A stretch of 8,306 bases of DNA from CAZSLZ01 sp964607865 (GTDB lineage Bacteria; Vulcanimicrobiota; JAJTBE01; CAZSLZ01), in assembly GCA_964607865.1 (NCBI GenBank), contig CAZSLZ010000138.1, positions 1 to 8,306 on the forward strand, read 5' to 3'. Positions 1 to 7,162 of this stretch are shown here, piece by piece. Made by a program: the position numbers and the translations under genes. Below the pieces are notes generated by a model, which was given only the letters and a program-made list of their open reading frames with translations, was not told where the DNA came from and made no database searches. The number at the start of each line of letters is the position of its first letter. Positions within the stretch are counted from its first letter, which is position 1.

Positions 1-88
1 CCTGTTAAAGATAATTATTCAAGTTTAAAGGAAGTGTAACTAGTAGAAACAGCTGCATGAAAAAGTGACAAATATCATGATAAACACC

Positions 89-125
89 GAGATCGACACC
101 TCGCTTAAGGCTCCTCGCTATGACG
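89..125 (-). repeat. Degraded REP-like extragenic repeat arm
   Basis: Read on the minus strand the segment begins CGTCATAGCGAGGAGC and continues through GCGAGG to a GTGTCGATCTC end. This resembles one arm of the widespread dispersed repeat with core TGTCATTGCGAGGAGCGAAGCGAC...GCAATCTC, seen between genes in many bacterial genomes. It contains a 7-base direct repeat CCTCGCT (99-105 and 113-119, plus strand) and is more GC-rich than its flanks. No matching second arm is visible, so it is either a single unit or a decayed remnant. The assignment rests on remembered consensus; a genome-wide search would settle copy number. Confidence 0.45.
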
Positions 126-140
126 AAATTATCATTATTC

Positions 141-178
141 AATATAAAATAAAGAAGCTGCCCTTTTGAGACAGCCCC
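141..178 (-). terminator. Intrinsic terminator of the kinase/DUF6159 operon
   Basis: On the minus strand a hairpin with arms GGGGCTGTCT and GGGCAGCTTC (plus 154-178, loop CAAAA) pairs over ten positions, four of them G-U wobbles. It is followed directly by a U-rich tract, TTTATTTTATATT (plus 141-153). It lies about 45 bases beyond the stop codon of the membrane-protein gene, the expected place to end that transcript. On the plus strand the same stem has several A-C mismatches, so it is much weaker in that direction. Confidence 0.7.
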
Positions 179-223
179 TGTTTTTTATAGATTTAAACAA
201 TGACTTTTACTTACCAATTTCAA

Positions 224-1078
224 TTATTTTTCAGTGAAGGCAAATTTGATTCTATCCTCGGAAAATACTTTGGGCGCTTCTCCGGTGGTAGCATATATAT
301 ACAGAGCTGTTCGGTATATCTGGGTGAGGGTAGAGAAAATTATTGCCATCAAAATCCAGGACAATACCACCAAACCCCCGACCACTGCCAGAATTATGAA
401 GTTGGAAGTCACAATGGAAACTGCCAGGGCGGCAATCGCCAGTAAGAAAGTGCCTCCCACCAGCGCCCCCTGCAAGGCTCCAAACCCCAGATAGGCGGTC
501 AGGCTTTCCCCCCAGGTTTTCTTTATTATGGTTCCAGATTTTTTCAAAGATTCCCAGGCATTTGTCTTTTCAAAAATCAAAACCGGTACCGCAAAGAAAG
601 TTACAATACTCCAGGCGCCTCCCAGTAATTTTCTTACAAAACCTCCCAGAGCTTCTCCAAGAAATCTTTCCAGCTGAGCCAGAAGAACACCGATAATTCC
701 ACTGAGGGCAGCCCACTGAATAATCAGGCCCAGGTTGCTTATCCCAGCTTTAATACCGTCCATAAATGTAGGGTCTCCCCCTTCAAATCTTATTCTGGCG
801 CACTGAATTATTCCCACATTGAAAAAAACAATAATGAAATAGGAAATAAAATAAAAAAGAAACAGAACTACCGCGCCTATTACCTCCAGGCCGGCGCCCT
901 GGGCTCCGGTTTGTTCCAGAGAATTATAGAGATACCCGGCGGACACAAAAAACGAAGCCATAACCACAATTAATACCAAACTGGAAATAACAGGAAACAT
1001 CATGAGTTCCTTGTCTTTGGATAGCACCTGAAAACTTTCCTTCGCCAATTCCCAACTGTTTTTAATCTTTGTTATCAT
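224..1078 (-). CDS. DUF6159-type polytopic membrane protein
   Basis: The product is a 284-residue integral membrane protein of unknown function. Residues 1-25 form a charged cytoplasmic start (KNSWELAKESFQVLSKDKEL). About six hydrophobic segments follow: roughly 28-50, 64-90, 112-133, 150-170, 195-222 and 224-250. The pattern of an N-terminal SW.L.K.S...L.KDKEL.MFP, a central PVLIFEK..AWESLKKS..I.KKTWGE (about 165-191) and a C-terminal IYRTALYIYATTGEAP (254-269) matches my memory of the DUF6159 family, and the length is typical. The start is supported by a near-perfect AGGAGGGG five bases upstream (1084-1091). It follows the histidine kinase by 24 bases on the same strand, so the two are probably co-transcribed, with a terminator downstream. 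No enzymatic motif is visible. A role in membrane sensing or transport for the kinase is only a guess. Confidence 0.85.
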   Translation of the reverse strand: MITKIKNSWELAKESFQVLSKDKELMMFPVISSLVLIVVMASFFVSAGYLYNSLEQTGAQGAGLEVIGAVVLFLFYFISYFIIVFFNVGIIQCARIRFEGGDPTFMDGIKAGISNLGLIIQWAALSGIIGVLLAQLERFLGEALGGFVRKLLGGAWSIVTFFAVPVLIFEKTNAWESLKKSGTIIKKTWGESLTAYLGFGALQGALVGGTFLLAIAALAVSIVTSNFIILAVVGGLVVLSWILMAIIFSTLTQIYRTALYIYATTGEAPKVFSEDRIKFAFTEK

Positions 1079-1083
1079 TTAAT

Positions 1084-1091
1084 CCCCTCCT
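1084..1091 (-). promoter_or_regulatory. Strong RBS of the membrane-protein gene
   Basis: AGGAGGGG on the minus strand lies five bases before the ATG at 1078, within the 24-base gap after the kinase stop codon. It fixes the start and suggests efficient independent initiation inside a shared transcript. Confidence 0.8.
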
Positions 1092-1102
1092 GAATTTTTA
1101 TC

Positions 1103-4100
1103 TTATTTTTTAAAACTATCTATTTCTTTTCTGACATCCTGGCGACGCTTTTCTTCCTTAAAAACAGGCAGGATAAAATTAAAAATAGTTCCCCCGTCGG
1201 GATTATTTTCCGCCCATATATCGCCTTTCTGCATTTTAACCAGGGCGCGTGTGATATAAAGCCCCAGCCCCATTCCCGATACAGACCTGGACTTTTTGTT
1301 CATTACACGATGATACCGGTCAAAGACTTTATCCAGGTTTTCGGGTTCTATACCTATACCCTGATCTATTACCCTGACTTTTACAAATTCTTCATTTTCT
1401 TTCTTCGCTGAAATTATAATTTTACCTCCGCCCGGAGAATACTTTATAGCGTTACTCACCAGGTTGTTTAAAATCTGTTCAATATGATCACCGTCGGCGA
1501 AAACCTGGGGAGTTTTATAAGTTTCGGGTTCAATGGTAATTTCATGATTTTTAGTGCTAAAAGAGTATAAATCTACAATTTTCTCTAAGATACTATCCAA
1601 CTTCTGAGGATAAGGATTAAACTGAAGGCGATCCGTTTCCATCCGCGAAAGGCTCATGAGGTTGTATAGAAGCCGGGTTATCCGATCAATTTCCGAGTTG
1701 ATAACTTTTATAAACTCTTCCTGGGTAGAAGGGTCAAACTTTTCGCGATGGGTCAGCAGGGTGGTGGTATAGCCTTTAATAGCTGTAAGTGGCGTAAAAA
1801 TATCATGGGAGAGGGCAGCAAGATAATCGGATTTTCTTTCCCTGTAGGCTTTTTCCTCGGTTATATCCCTGAAAATCATTACACCACCTACAGGATCACT
1901 ATCCAGAGAGAGTAAGGAAAAAGTGATAGATACATCCTTTTCACCCTGTTCCCGGGTTTTCAGCTTGGCTTCAGAACGCTGCCATTTTGTTTCAGTTTCT
2001 CCGGATGTTAAAATTTGAAGCAGGGGACAGTTTTCCATACACTGGCTTTCCCGGTTATTGTCAGAACAGGAAAAAACAGCGTTACAGGGCTTCCCTATTA
2101 CTTCAGAAATCTTCCAGCCGGTCATTTCTTCTGCAGCCTGGTTGAAAGCAGTGATTTTACGCTCCCAATCTATGGAAACTACGCCTTCTTTAATACTTTC
2201 AATAACTGATTTGGCCCGGTCCTTTTCAAGCAATATACTGGAAAAAAGCATAATATTATTAATGGTTAAAGCAAGCCTGGTCGCAAGAAGTTCATAGAAC
2301 TCCAGCATTTGTTCGGTGTGAAATTTCGAAGATTCAGACCCCAGAATAATCGCCCCGATTTTCTGATCTTTTATCTGCAGGGGTAAAATCACAATGGATT
2401 TCAGATCAAACCTCTTCAACAGGGAGTATCTTTTGAGCCTGGCTTCATAATCCTCTGAGGAATAAAAAATCATCTTTCTTTGAATTACTTCTTCGATAAC
2501 CCTTTGCATGTCCTGGTCCTTAAACTGCAGGGTAAGGTATTCGTCAGCTCCGTATCTGGCTTTTAATTCAAGATTATCCCACTGGTCGTAAAGGAAAAAC
2601 AATGCGTATTCATGTTCGATAAGATCGGAAGCATATTTTGCAACGTGGGTCAGCCAGCGTTGCAGATTGGAAGAGTAGTCAATCTCCACATTCATTTTGT
2701 TTAACAATCCAAGTTTTTCAATGCGGGCTCTTATAGTCTGCCGGCTCCTGGCGTTATTCAAAGCCAGGGATGTTTCCCTGGAAAAAACCTCAATTAATTC
2801 CAGTTCCCTATCAGAAATATCATTCTCCCTGCTGCTGCCCAATACTAAAATACCACGGGTCTGGCTGCTTTCAACCAGTGGAAAGAAATAAAGAGATTTG
2901 AGCCCCTTGAGAAACCGGCCGTCAACATTGGAAAGTTGATTAAAATCGGTAAGATAATATGACTTTTTTTCCTTGAAAAGGGTATCCAGAATCGTCCTGG
3001 GGATCTCCTCAAACTTTACTTCAAGAAGTTTTTCATACCTGGGGCTGATATCCAGTGCCCGCTGAATTCTGAAGCAATTCAGATTATCGTCATGGGAAGC
3101 AATTGCAGCAATTTTCATGGGCCTGTTCAGAATGCTGGTTATTCTTTTTAATACCAGGTCCATAATCTTTTCCGGATCTGCAGTTTCAGAAATTTCCTTG
3201 GAAATCTTACAGAAAGTTTCCAGTTTTGTGCCCAGGGTTTCCAATTGCTCATGGTTCTGCTTTAATTTCTGGTTTATTTTAGTCAGCTTCCTGCCCCGCT
3301 CTGAGAGCTCCTGGGATTTAAACTGAATCTCCTCTTCGTATTTGCCAAGTTTTTGTTTGAGGTCAGCCTGGTCTTTAATAAGTTTGGAATTTTCAATGGC
3401 CAGGGCTGCCCGGGAAGCCACCAGGGAAACCATTTTAATTTCCTGGGGAGTAAAAACCCGATCTTTATAAATAGTGCCCACATTTATTACCCCTATTTTT
3501 CTACCCTCGATTATCATGGGGTATGCCAACAGAGAATTAACTTCAAGCTGGCTTCCGGGAGAATCTACAAACAATGGATCCTGCAACCGGTTTTTCTGAT
3601 AAAACCTCCCCCTTTTCAGGGCATGGCCAGCTATGCCTTCACCCAGGCTTAAATGTTCCCGCCCAAAAGGCTCCTCGTCAACACCCCAGTATGCCTGCAC
3701 CTTCAGGCTGTCAGTTTCGCGGTCATAGAGCATAATGTTTACCCGTTCCACCTTGAGTAACTTTACAATAATTTCCAGGGTGGCATCAAGAATTCTTGAT
3801 TGATTTGAAGACGAACCCAGATCGTCGGAAGTTTCATACCGGGCAATAGCCTCCAGAGCTTCGAATTCCTTACGGCGGGAAACAATTTCCTGTGAAATGG
3901 TAATTCGCTCCAGGGAAGCCCCCAGCAACGAGGAAACTATATTCATCACATCCAGGTATTCGCTTAAACCCTCACCGGTAAGATCAATAAAACCCAGGGT
4001 CCTCTTTTTATAAATTACAGGGGCAACCAGCCTGGCTGTATTGTTAATCTGATTTATTAAATGAGCAGCCCCCTTGTTGAGAGTCTGCAGGACCATGGGC

Positions 4101-4744
4101 TCCAACTTATCCTCTTCACTGGGGCCCTTAAAAATAGTAACCGAGCATTTATCGATTTCGAGAATTTTTTTCAAATTATCGGAAATCAGTTTTACCGCCT
4201 GGCCTATGTCATAAATACTGGGTAATCTCTGGGTAATCTGGTTTAACAGATCCAGCTTTTTTTTCTGAATCAGGTTTCTGGCCTGCTGTTCGCTGTTTTC
4301 AATTAACTTGCCAGCCCACCGGGCAAAATTCTGAATAAACTTGATGGAATCAGAACCAAATGCATTATCGGCAGAACGATGAACACTGATAATTCCATGA
4401 AACTGCTCACTGCAGAAAATTGGAAAAGATAAAATAGAAATACGGGGAAAGTCCTGCATTTTTACCAGAAACCGGGGATCCTTCGAAGAATCGGTAATAA
4501 TCATGGGCGCCCGGGATTCCAACACCCAGCCTTCCACCAGGTGAATAAACTTATCCTGGTAAATATTCAACAATTTTTCGTCCGGATCAGACGATTCTTG
4601 AATTATAAGATCTCCATTCCTGTTTTGACAGCTATAAAAAGACAGAGTAGCCCTGAAAGTCGATTTTGCCTCGGAAACAATCAATTTCAGAGGGTCAGCA
4701 TTTTCTTTTATATCAACTTTTGAAATATAAGAGTCTTTATTCAT
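1103..4744 (-). CDS. Multi-GAF, Cys-rich PAS soluble sensor histidine kinase
   Basis: A 1213-residue hybrid-free sensor kinase with no signal peptide or membrane segment, so probably cytosolic. Modules in order: GAF-like 1 (~17-150), degenerate GAF-like 2 (~168-288), canonical GAF 3 (~296-452, with LGEGIAGHAL), a charged coiled coil (~453-511), GAF-like 4 (~510-665), GAF-like 5 (~672-831), PAS (~838-963), HisKA (~970-1037) and HATPase_c (~1084-1195). The kinase core is complete: H-box SHDIFTPL with phospho-acceptor H980, N-box with N1094 and N1098, G1 DQGIGI (1127-1132), F-box FDRYHR (1141-1146), G2 GMGLGLYI (1157-1164). The PAS carries four cysteines, C887, C893, C902 and C906. AAAGG six bases before the ATG supports the start. 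No receiver domain or response regulator lies nearby, so its partner is unknown. It should autophosphorylate on H980; the GAF ligands cannot be told from sequence. Confidence 0.93.
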   Translation of the reverse strand: MNKDSYISKVDIKENADPLKLIVSEAKSTFRATLSFYSCQNRNGDLIIQESSDPDEKLLNIYQDKFIHLVEGWVLESRAPMIITDSSKDPRFLVKMQDFPRISILSFPIFCSEQFHGIISVHRSADNAFGSDSIKFIQNFARWAGKLIENSEQQARNLIQKKKLDLLNQITQRLPSIYDIGQAVKLISDNLKKILEIDKCSVTIFKGPSEEDKLEPMVLQTLNKGAAHLINQINNTARLVAPVIYKKRTLGFIDLTGEGLSEYLDVMNIVSSLLGASLERITISQEIVSRRKEFEALEAIARYETSDDLGSSSNQSRILDATLEIIVKLLKVERVNIMLYDRETDSLKVQAYWGVDEEPFGREHLSLGEGIAGHALKRGRFYQKNRLQDPLFVDSPGSQLEVNSLLAYPMIIEGRKIGVINVGTIYKDRVFTPQEIKMVSLVASRAALAIENSKLIKDQADLKQKLGKYEEEIQFKSQELSERGRKLTKINQKLKQNHEQLETLGTKLETFCKISKEISETADPEKIMDLVLKRITSILNRPMKIAAIASHDDNLNCFRIQRALDISPRYEKLLEVKFEEIPRTILDTLFKEKKSYYLTDFNQLSNVDGRFLKGLKSLYFFPLVESSQTRGILVLGSSRENDISDRELELIEVFSRETSLALNNARSRQTIRARIEKLGLLNKMNVEIDYSSNLQRWLTHVAKYASDLIEHEYALFFLYDQWDNLELKARYGADEYLTLQFKDQDMQRVIEEVIQRKMIFYSSEDYEARLKRYSLLKRFDLKSIVILPLQIKDQKIGAIILGSESSKFHTEQMLEFYELLATRLALTINNIMLFSSILLEKDRAKSVIESIKEGVVSIDWERKITAFNQAAEEMTGWKISEVIGKPCNAVFSCSDNNRESQCMENCPLLQILTSGETETKWQRSEAKLKTREQGEKDVSITFSLLSLDSDPVGGVMIFRDITEEKAYRERKSDYLAALSHDIFTPLTAIKGYTTTLLTHREKFDPSTQEEFIKVINSEIDRITRLLYNLMSLSRMETDRLQFNPYPQKLDSILEKIVDLYSFSTKNHEITIEPETYKTPQVFADGDHIEQILNNLVSNAIKYSPGGGKIIISAKKENEEFVKVRVIDQGIGIEPENLDKVFDRYHRVMNKKSRSVSGMGLGLYITRALVKMQKGDIWAENNPDGGTIFNFILPVFKEEKRRQDVRKEIDSFKK

Positions 4745-4750
4745 ATCTAA

Positions 4751-4755
4751 CCTTT
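4751..4755 (-). promoter_or_regulatory. RBS of the histidine kinase gene
   Basis: AAAGG on the minus strand, six bases before the ATG at 4744, supports the annotated start. It is weaker than the other ribosome binding sites in the window. Confidence 0.6.
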
Positions 4756-4866
4756 CTACAGGAATGGAAAATTGCCCCGGAAGATAACCTTCAGATTTTT
4801 CACTTCATCATTTCTATTTCATATCCTTTGAAAAAATTGTGTTGAAGATTGAAAATATATTCCATT

Positions 4867-4872
4867 ATTATA
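4867..4872 (-). promoter_or_regulatory. Possible -10 box for the histidine kinase gene
   Basis: A perfect TATAAT on the minus strand lies about 120 bases upstream of the kinase start. No good -35 box sits 16-18 bases before it; the best is TTCTAT. The site is therefore only a candidate, perhaps activator-dependent, and the leader would be about 115 bases long. Confidence 0.3.
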
Positions 4873-4937
4873 CCTAACCTTACTGACAATAGAAGCATTT
4901 GTCCGGTTCACCGATAAATAAGATTTTCAAAACTTTT

Positions 4938-4951
4938 ATTGAATATTCAAT
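4938..4951. promoter_or_regulatory. 14-base palindromic operator candidate
   Basis: ATTGAATATTCAAT is a perfect 14-base palindrome that covers the whole -35 box (4939-4944) and runs into the spacer of the redox operon promoter. An imperfect CTTT...AAAG extension flanks it (4933-4936 and 4955-4958). The position fits a repressor site. The TTG-N6-CAA form is like those bound by MarR-family dimers, but no such regulator is in the window, so the binding protein is unknown. Confidence 0.5.
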
Positions 4952-4966
4952 TTTAAAGGGTATAAT
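4939..4966 (+). promoter_or_regulatory. Sigma-A type promoter of the redox/proC operon
   Basis: A -35 box TTGAAT (4939-4944) and a perfect -10 box TATAAT (4961-4966) are separated by 16 bases. Transcription would start near 4973, giving a leader of about 50 bases before the ATG at 5024. The -10 box is also one arm of a perfect inverted repeat, TATAAT-TTG-ATTATA (4961-4975). This is the only convincing promoter on the plus strand before the four-gene run. Confidence 0.7.
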
Positions 4967-5011
4967 TTGATTATATTTAACTATCAATATGGATTTTTAA
5001 GAAAAAAATTT

Positions 5012-5017
5012 GGAGGG
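5012..5017 (+). promoter_or_regulatory. RBS of the flavodoxin-ferredoxin gene
   Basis: GGAGGG lies six bases before the ATG at 5024 and decides this start. Confidence 0.8.
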
Positions 5018-5023
5018 ATTTGA

Positions 5024-5923
5024 ATGAGTAAAGTAAAGAAAATTTCAGCCCTGGTATTCTCGGGAACCGGTAATACTCAATGGGTTGTGGAACAGCTGGA
5101 AAAAAAGCTGAAAAACAAAAACCATGAATTTACCACAGCCTATGCCGATGAACTGCAGGCCGGGTGTGGAAGGGAACCGGGAAAGGAACCCGATTGGGCA
5201 TGTGTCAGGGAAAAAATAGATGAACTTGTTACCCCCTGTGATATTCTGCTCCTGGCTTTCCCCACCTATGCCTCCGATATACCCACGCCACTGAAGGAAC
5301 TGCTTCAATATATACCAGATGGCCAGGGTAAAAAACTCGTGGTCATTTCCACCATACATATGGCCGGAGGCGATGCCGTTCTTTTACCCTCAAAAATTCT
5401 AGAAAAGAAAAATTATGAAACCATAATTACTGAATATGTTAAAATGCCCAACAACATAAAAATACCCTTATTTGATTTTATTGAAATCAAAAACGGGGAA
5501 GATCTGAAGCCTTTCTATGACTCCGCCGGCAAAACCATAGATAAGATAATAGAACAACTGGTTAATGAAAAGAAGCATATTGAAGGCAAATCTATAACCG
5601 ATAAGGCTCTGGGGTTCGGCCAGAGGCTGGGTGAGGAAACCATAAGAAAAATGTTTATAAATAATATGTTTGCCACGGCAAATTGCATTAAATGCGGGCT
5701 TTGCGCAGCGACCTGCCCCACCGGAAACATTTCATTTGATAAAGGATATCCGGAGTTTAACGGAAACTGTTGTATGTGTCTTCGTTGTTATAACTTCTGT
5801 CCGGTCAATGCCATTCAGATTTCCGACAAAACCAGGCAGGAAAAATTTACCCGCTATAAGGGGTTCGATGGCTGGAAACCGGTCAGGCTGAGAAAAATTA
5901 AGCAAAATGTAGAAACTGAATAA
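5024..5923 (+). CDS. EFR1-type flavodoxin/ferredoxin fusion protein
   Basis: A 299-residue soluble electron-transfer protein. The N-terminal half is flavodoxin-like: the FMN phosphate loop is FSGTGNTQW (12-20), and a second flavin-contact loop is FPTYASDIPTP (79-89). The C-terminal part has two ferredoxin motifs, C221-x2-C224-x2-C227-x3-C231-P and C249-x2-C252-x2-C255-x3-C259-P, each able to hold a [4Fe-4S] cluster. An extra cysteine, C250, sits beside the second. This domain order and length match the EFR1 family of anaerobes, whose members are thought to move electrons between a flavin and Fe-S clusters; the physiological partners are generally not known. It is the first gene of the operon, directly behind the promoter, and the next gene starts 16 bases later. 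Partner assignment to the two following flavoproteins is inference from context. Confidence 0.9.
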   Translation: MSKVKKISALVFSGTGNTQWVVEQLEKKLKNKNHEFTTAYADELQAGCGREPGKEPDWACVREKIDELVTPCDILLLAFPTYASDIPTPLKELLQYIPDGQGKKLVVISTIHMAGGDAVLLPSKILEKKNYETIITEYVKMPNNIKIPLFDFIEIKNGEDLKPFYDSAGKTIDKIIEQLVNEKKHIEGKSITDKALGFGQRLGEETIRKMFINNMFATANCIKCGLCAATCPTGNISFDKGYPEFNGNCCMCLRCYNFCPVNAIQISDKTRQEKFTRYKGFDGWKPVRLRKIKQNVETE

Positions 5924-5924
5924 T

Positions 5925-5931
5925 AAAGGAG
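5925..5931 (+). promoter_or_regulatory. RBS that supports a TTG start
   Basis: AAAGGAG lies eight bases before TTG at 5940. No ATG or GTG is available at this distance in frame; the next in-frame Met is residue 16, inside the conserved N-terminal strand (PMPV). The TTG start is therefore preferred. Confidence 0.75.
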
Positions 5932-5939
5932 ATGATTTT

Positions 5940-6512
5940 TTGAATAAAATCGAACTAGTGGAAGCAAAAGGTTTTGTAATTCCCATGCCCGTAACTGTAA
6001 TTGGAACCCTGGTGAATAAAAAACCCAATTATATGGCAGAAGGATGGGTAGTTAACGCCAACAACAAACCAAGAATACTGAGTATTTCCATAAACAGGAA
6101 CCATAAAACATATGAAGCTATAGAACAGAACAAAAGTTTCAGCATAAATATACCCAGCCGGGAACTTATGGAAAAAACCGATTACTGCGGGCTGGTTTCC
6201 GGTGAAAAAACAGAGAAATCCCAACTTTTCACCGCATTTTACGGCAAACTTAAAACTGCCCCTTTAATTGAAGAATGCCCGGTTAATTTTGAATGTAAAG
6301 TCTATGATATTATAGAGTTGCCCACCAATCAACTGGTTCTGGGCGAGGTGGTAAGTGTCTTTGCAGATAAAGACTGTCTCACCGACGGCCTGCCTGATAT
6401 TTCCAGAATTAACCCATTACTGTTAACCATGCCCGACAACAACTACTGGGCTGAATGCAAAAAAGTGGGAAAAGCATGGAAAGAAGGGGAAAAATTAAAG
6501 AAAGGAATTTGA
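5940..6512 (+). CDS. Flavin reductase family (FMN-binding split barrel) protein
   Basis: A 190-residue protein of the flavin reductase-like split-barrel family, expected to bind FMN in the cytosol and either reduce free flavin or act as an electron carrier. Family marks visible: FVIPMPVTVIGT (12-23), NKKPN (26-30), SFSINIPS (66-73), the FMN-loop stretch DYCGLVSGEKTEKS (81-94), ECPVNFEC (112-119), and a C-terminal YW...VGKAW..G (169-183). The length is normal for the single-domain family. Translation starts with TTG at 5940, supported by AAAGGAG. It lies 16 bases after the flavodoxin/ferredoxin gene and 3 bases before the next gene, so it is co-transcribed. The same family includes archaeal ferric reductases and flavoredoxins, so NAD(P)H:flavin reductase, ferric reductase or flavoredoxin are all possible. 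Substrate cannot be decided from sequence. Confidence 0.88.
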   Translation: MNKIELVEAKGFVIPMPVTVIGTLVNKKPNYMAEGWVVNANNKPRILSISINRNHKTYEAIEQNKSFSINIPSRELMEKTDYCGLVSGEKTEKSQLFTAFYGKLKTAPLIEECPVNFECKVYDIIELPTNQLVLGEVVSVFADKDCLTDGLPDISRINPLLLTMPDNNYWAECKKVGKAWKEGEKLKKGI

Positions 6513-6515
6513 AAA

Positions 6516-7151
6516 ATGGCTGAAAACCTTGGCAGAATACCTCTGGATGATGAAGGGGTGATCCAGACCAAAAAACAACTGAAAGTTGTGGGTTTTAATG
6601 GCAGCCCCCGTAAAAATGGAAACACCTCCATACTTATTAATAAGGTATTTGAGGTTCTGAACCGGGAAGGCATTGAAACCGAACTGGTTCATATAGGCGA
6701 TAAACCGGTTCAGGGTTGCAAGGCATGTTTTAAATGCTTTGACGCGCAAAACCGTAAATGTGCCATAGGAGATGATATGATCAATGAAAATATCGCCAGA
6801 ATTATTGAAGCTGACGGCGTTATTATGGGCTCACCGGTCTATTTTACCGATGTAACCCCCGAGATGAAAGCACTCATCGATCGGGCCGGGATGACTTCCA
6901 TAGCCAACAATTATATATATAAAAGAAAACCGGCAGCAGCTGTGGTTTCAGTTCGCCGTGGGGGAGCACTTCATACCTTTGATACCATAAACCATTTCTT
7001 CCTTATAAACCAGATGATGGTGGTGGGGTCCACCTATTGGAATATGGGAATGGGAAGGCAAATAGGCGATGTTGAAAAAGACGAGGAAGGAATAAGAACC
7101 ATGGAGAACCTGGGCAATAATATGGCCTGGCTTCTTAAAAAAATTAACTGA
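6516..7151 (+). CDS. Iron-sulfur flavodoxin (NADPH-dependent FMN reductase fold)
   Basis: A 211-residue flavoprotein of the flavodoxin/NADPH-dependent FMN reductase superfamily. The FMN phosphate loop is GSPRKNGNTS (29-38), the second flavin loop is SPVYFTDVTPEMK (106-118), and SVRRGG (145-150) and YWNMGMG (174-180) are further family features. A compact cysteine motif, C68-x2-C71-x2-C74-x7-C82, matches the [4Fe-4S] ligand pattern of iron-sulfur flavoproteins (Isf) known from methanogens and anaerobic bacteria. It probably accepts electrons from a ferredoxin-like donor and passes them to an unknown acceptor. A 22-residue hydrophilic N-terminal extension precedes the first strand. The start has GAAAGGA about nine bases upstream, inside the end of the preceding gene, and the gap is only three bases, suggesting translational coupling. 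Neighbouring flavoproteins are plausible partners, by inference only. Confidence 0.88.
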   Translation: MAENLGRIPLDDEGVIQTKKQLKVVGFNGSPRKNGNTSILINKVFEVLNREGIETELVHIGDKPVQGCKACFKCFDAQNRKCAIGDDMINENIARIIEADGVIMGSPVYFTDVTPEMKALIDRAGMTSIANNYIYKRKPAAAVVSVRRGGALHTFDTINHFFLINQMMVVGSTYWNMGMGRQIGDVEKDEEGIRTMENLGNNMAWLLKKIN

Positions 7152-7152
7152 C

Positions 7153-7157
7153 AGGAG
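7153..7157 (+). promoter_or_regulatory. RBS of proC
   Basis: AGGAG five bases before the ATG at 7163 fixes the proC start. It sits in the 11-base gap after the iron-sulfur flavodoxin stop codon. Confidence 0.75.
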
Positions 7158-7162
7158 CAAAT

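Larger units (their letters stand above)
1..223. other. Intergenic region at the left edge, no gene
   Basis: I see no reading frame with coding character or a ribosome binding site here. The stretch contains a 10-base palindrome TATCATGATA (73-82), a degraded REP-like repeat (about 89-125) and an intrinsic terminator for the minus-strand membrane-protein gene (about 141-178). The first 70 bases are AT-rich and show nothing else I can name. The gene to the left lies outside the window. Confidence 0.6.

Noticed and set aside
2015..2297. Two overlapping plus-strand open frames inside the kinase gene
   Set aside because: They are antisense to a well-supported kinase reading frame, have no ribosome binding site and no recognisable protein character.
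4970..4975. Minus-strand TATAAT opposite the redox promoter, as a kinase promoter
   Set aside because: It is the mirror arm of the inverted repeat, and no -35 box lies at a workable spacing; the nearest TTGATA is only six bases away.
5045..5359. A 104-codon minus-strand open frame inside the flavodoxin/ferredoxin gene
   Set aside because: It is antisense to a gene with clear FMN-loop and cluster motifs, and its translation shows no family features.
6910..6926. TATATATA stretch inside the iron-sulfur flavodoxin gene as an internal promoter for proC
   Set aside because: It is a simple AT run encoding NYIYK, with no good -35 box, and lies inside a tightly packed operon.
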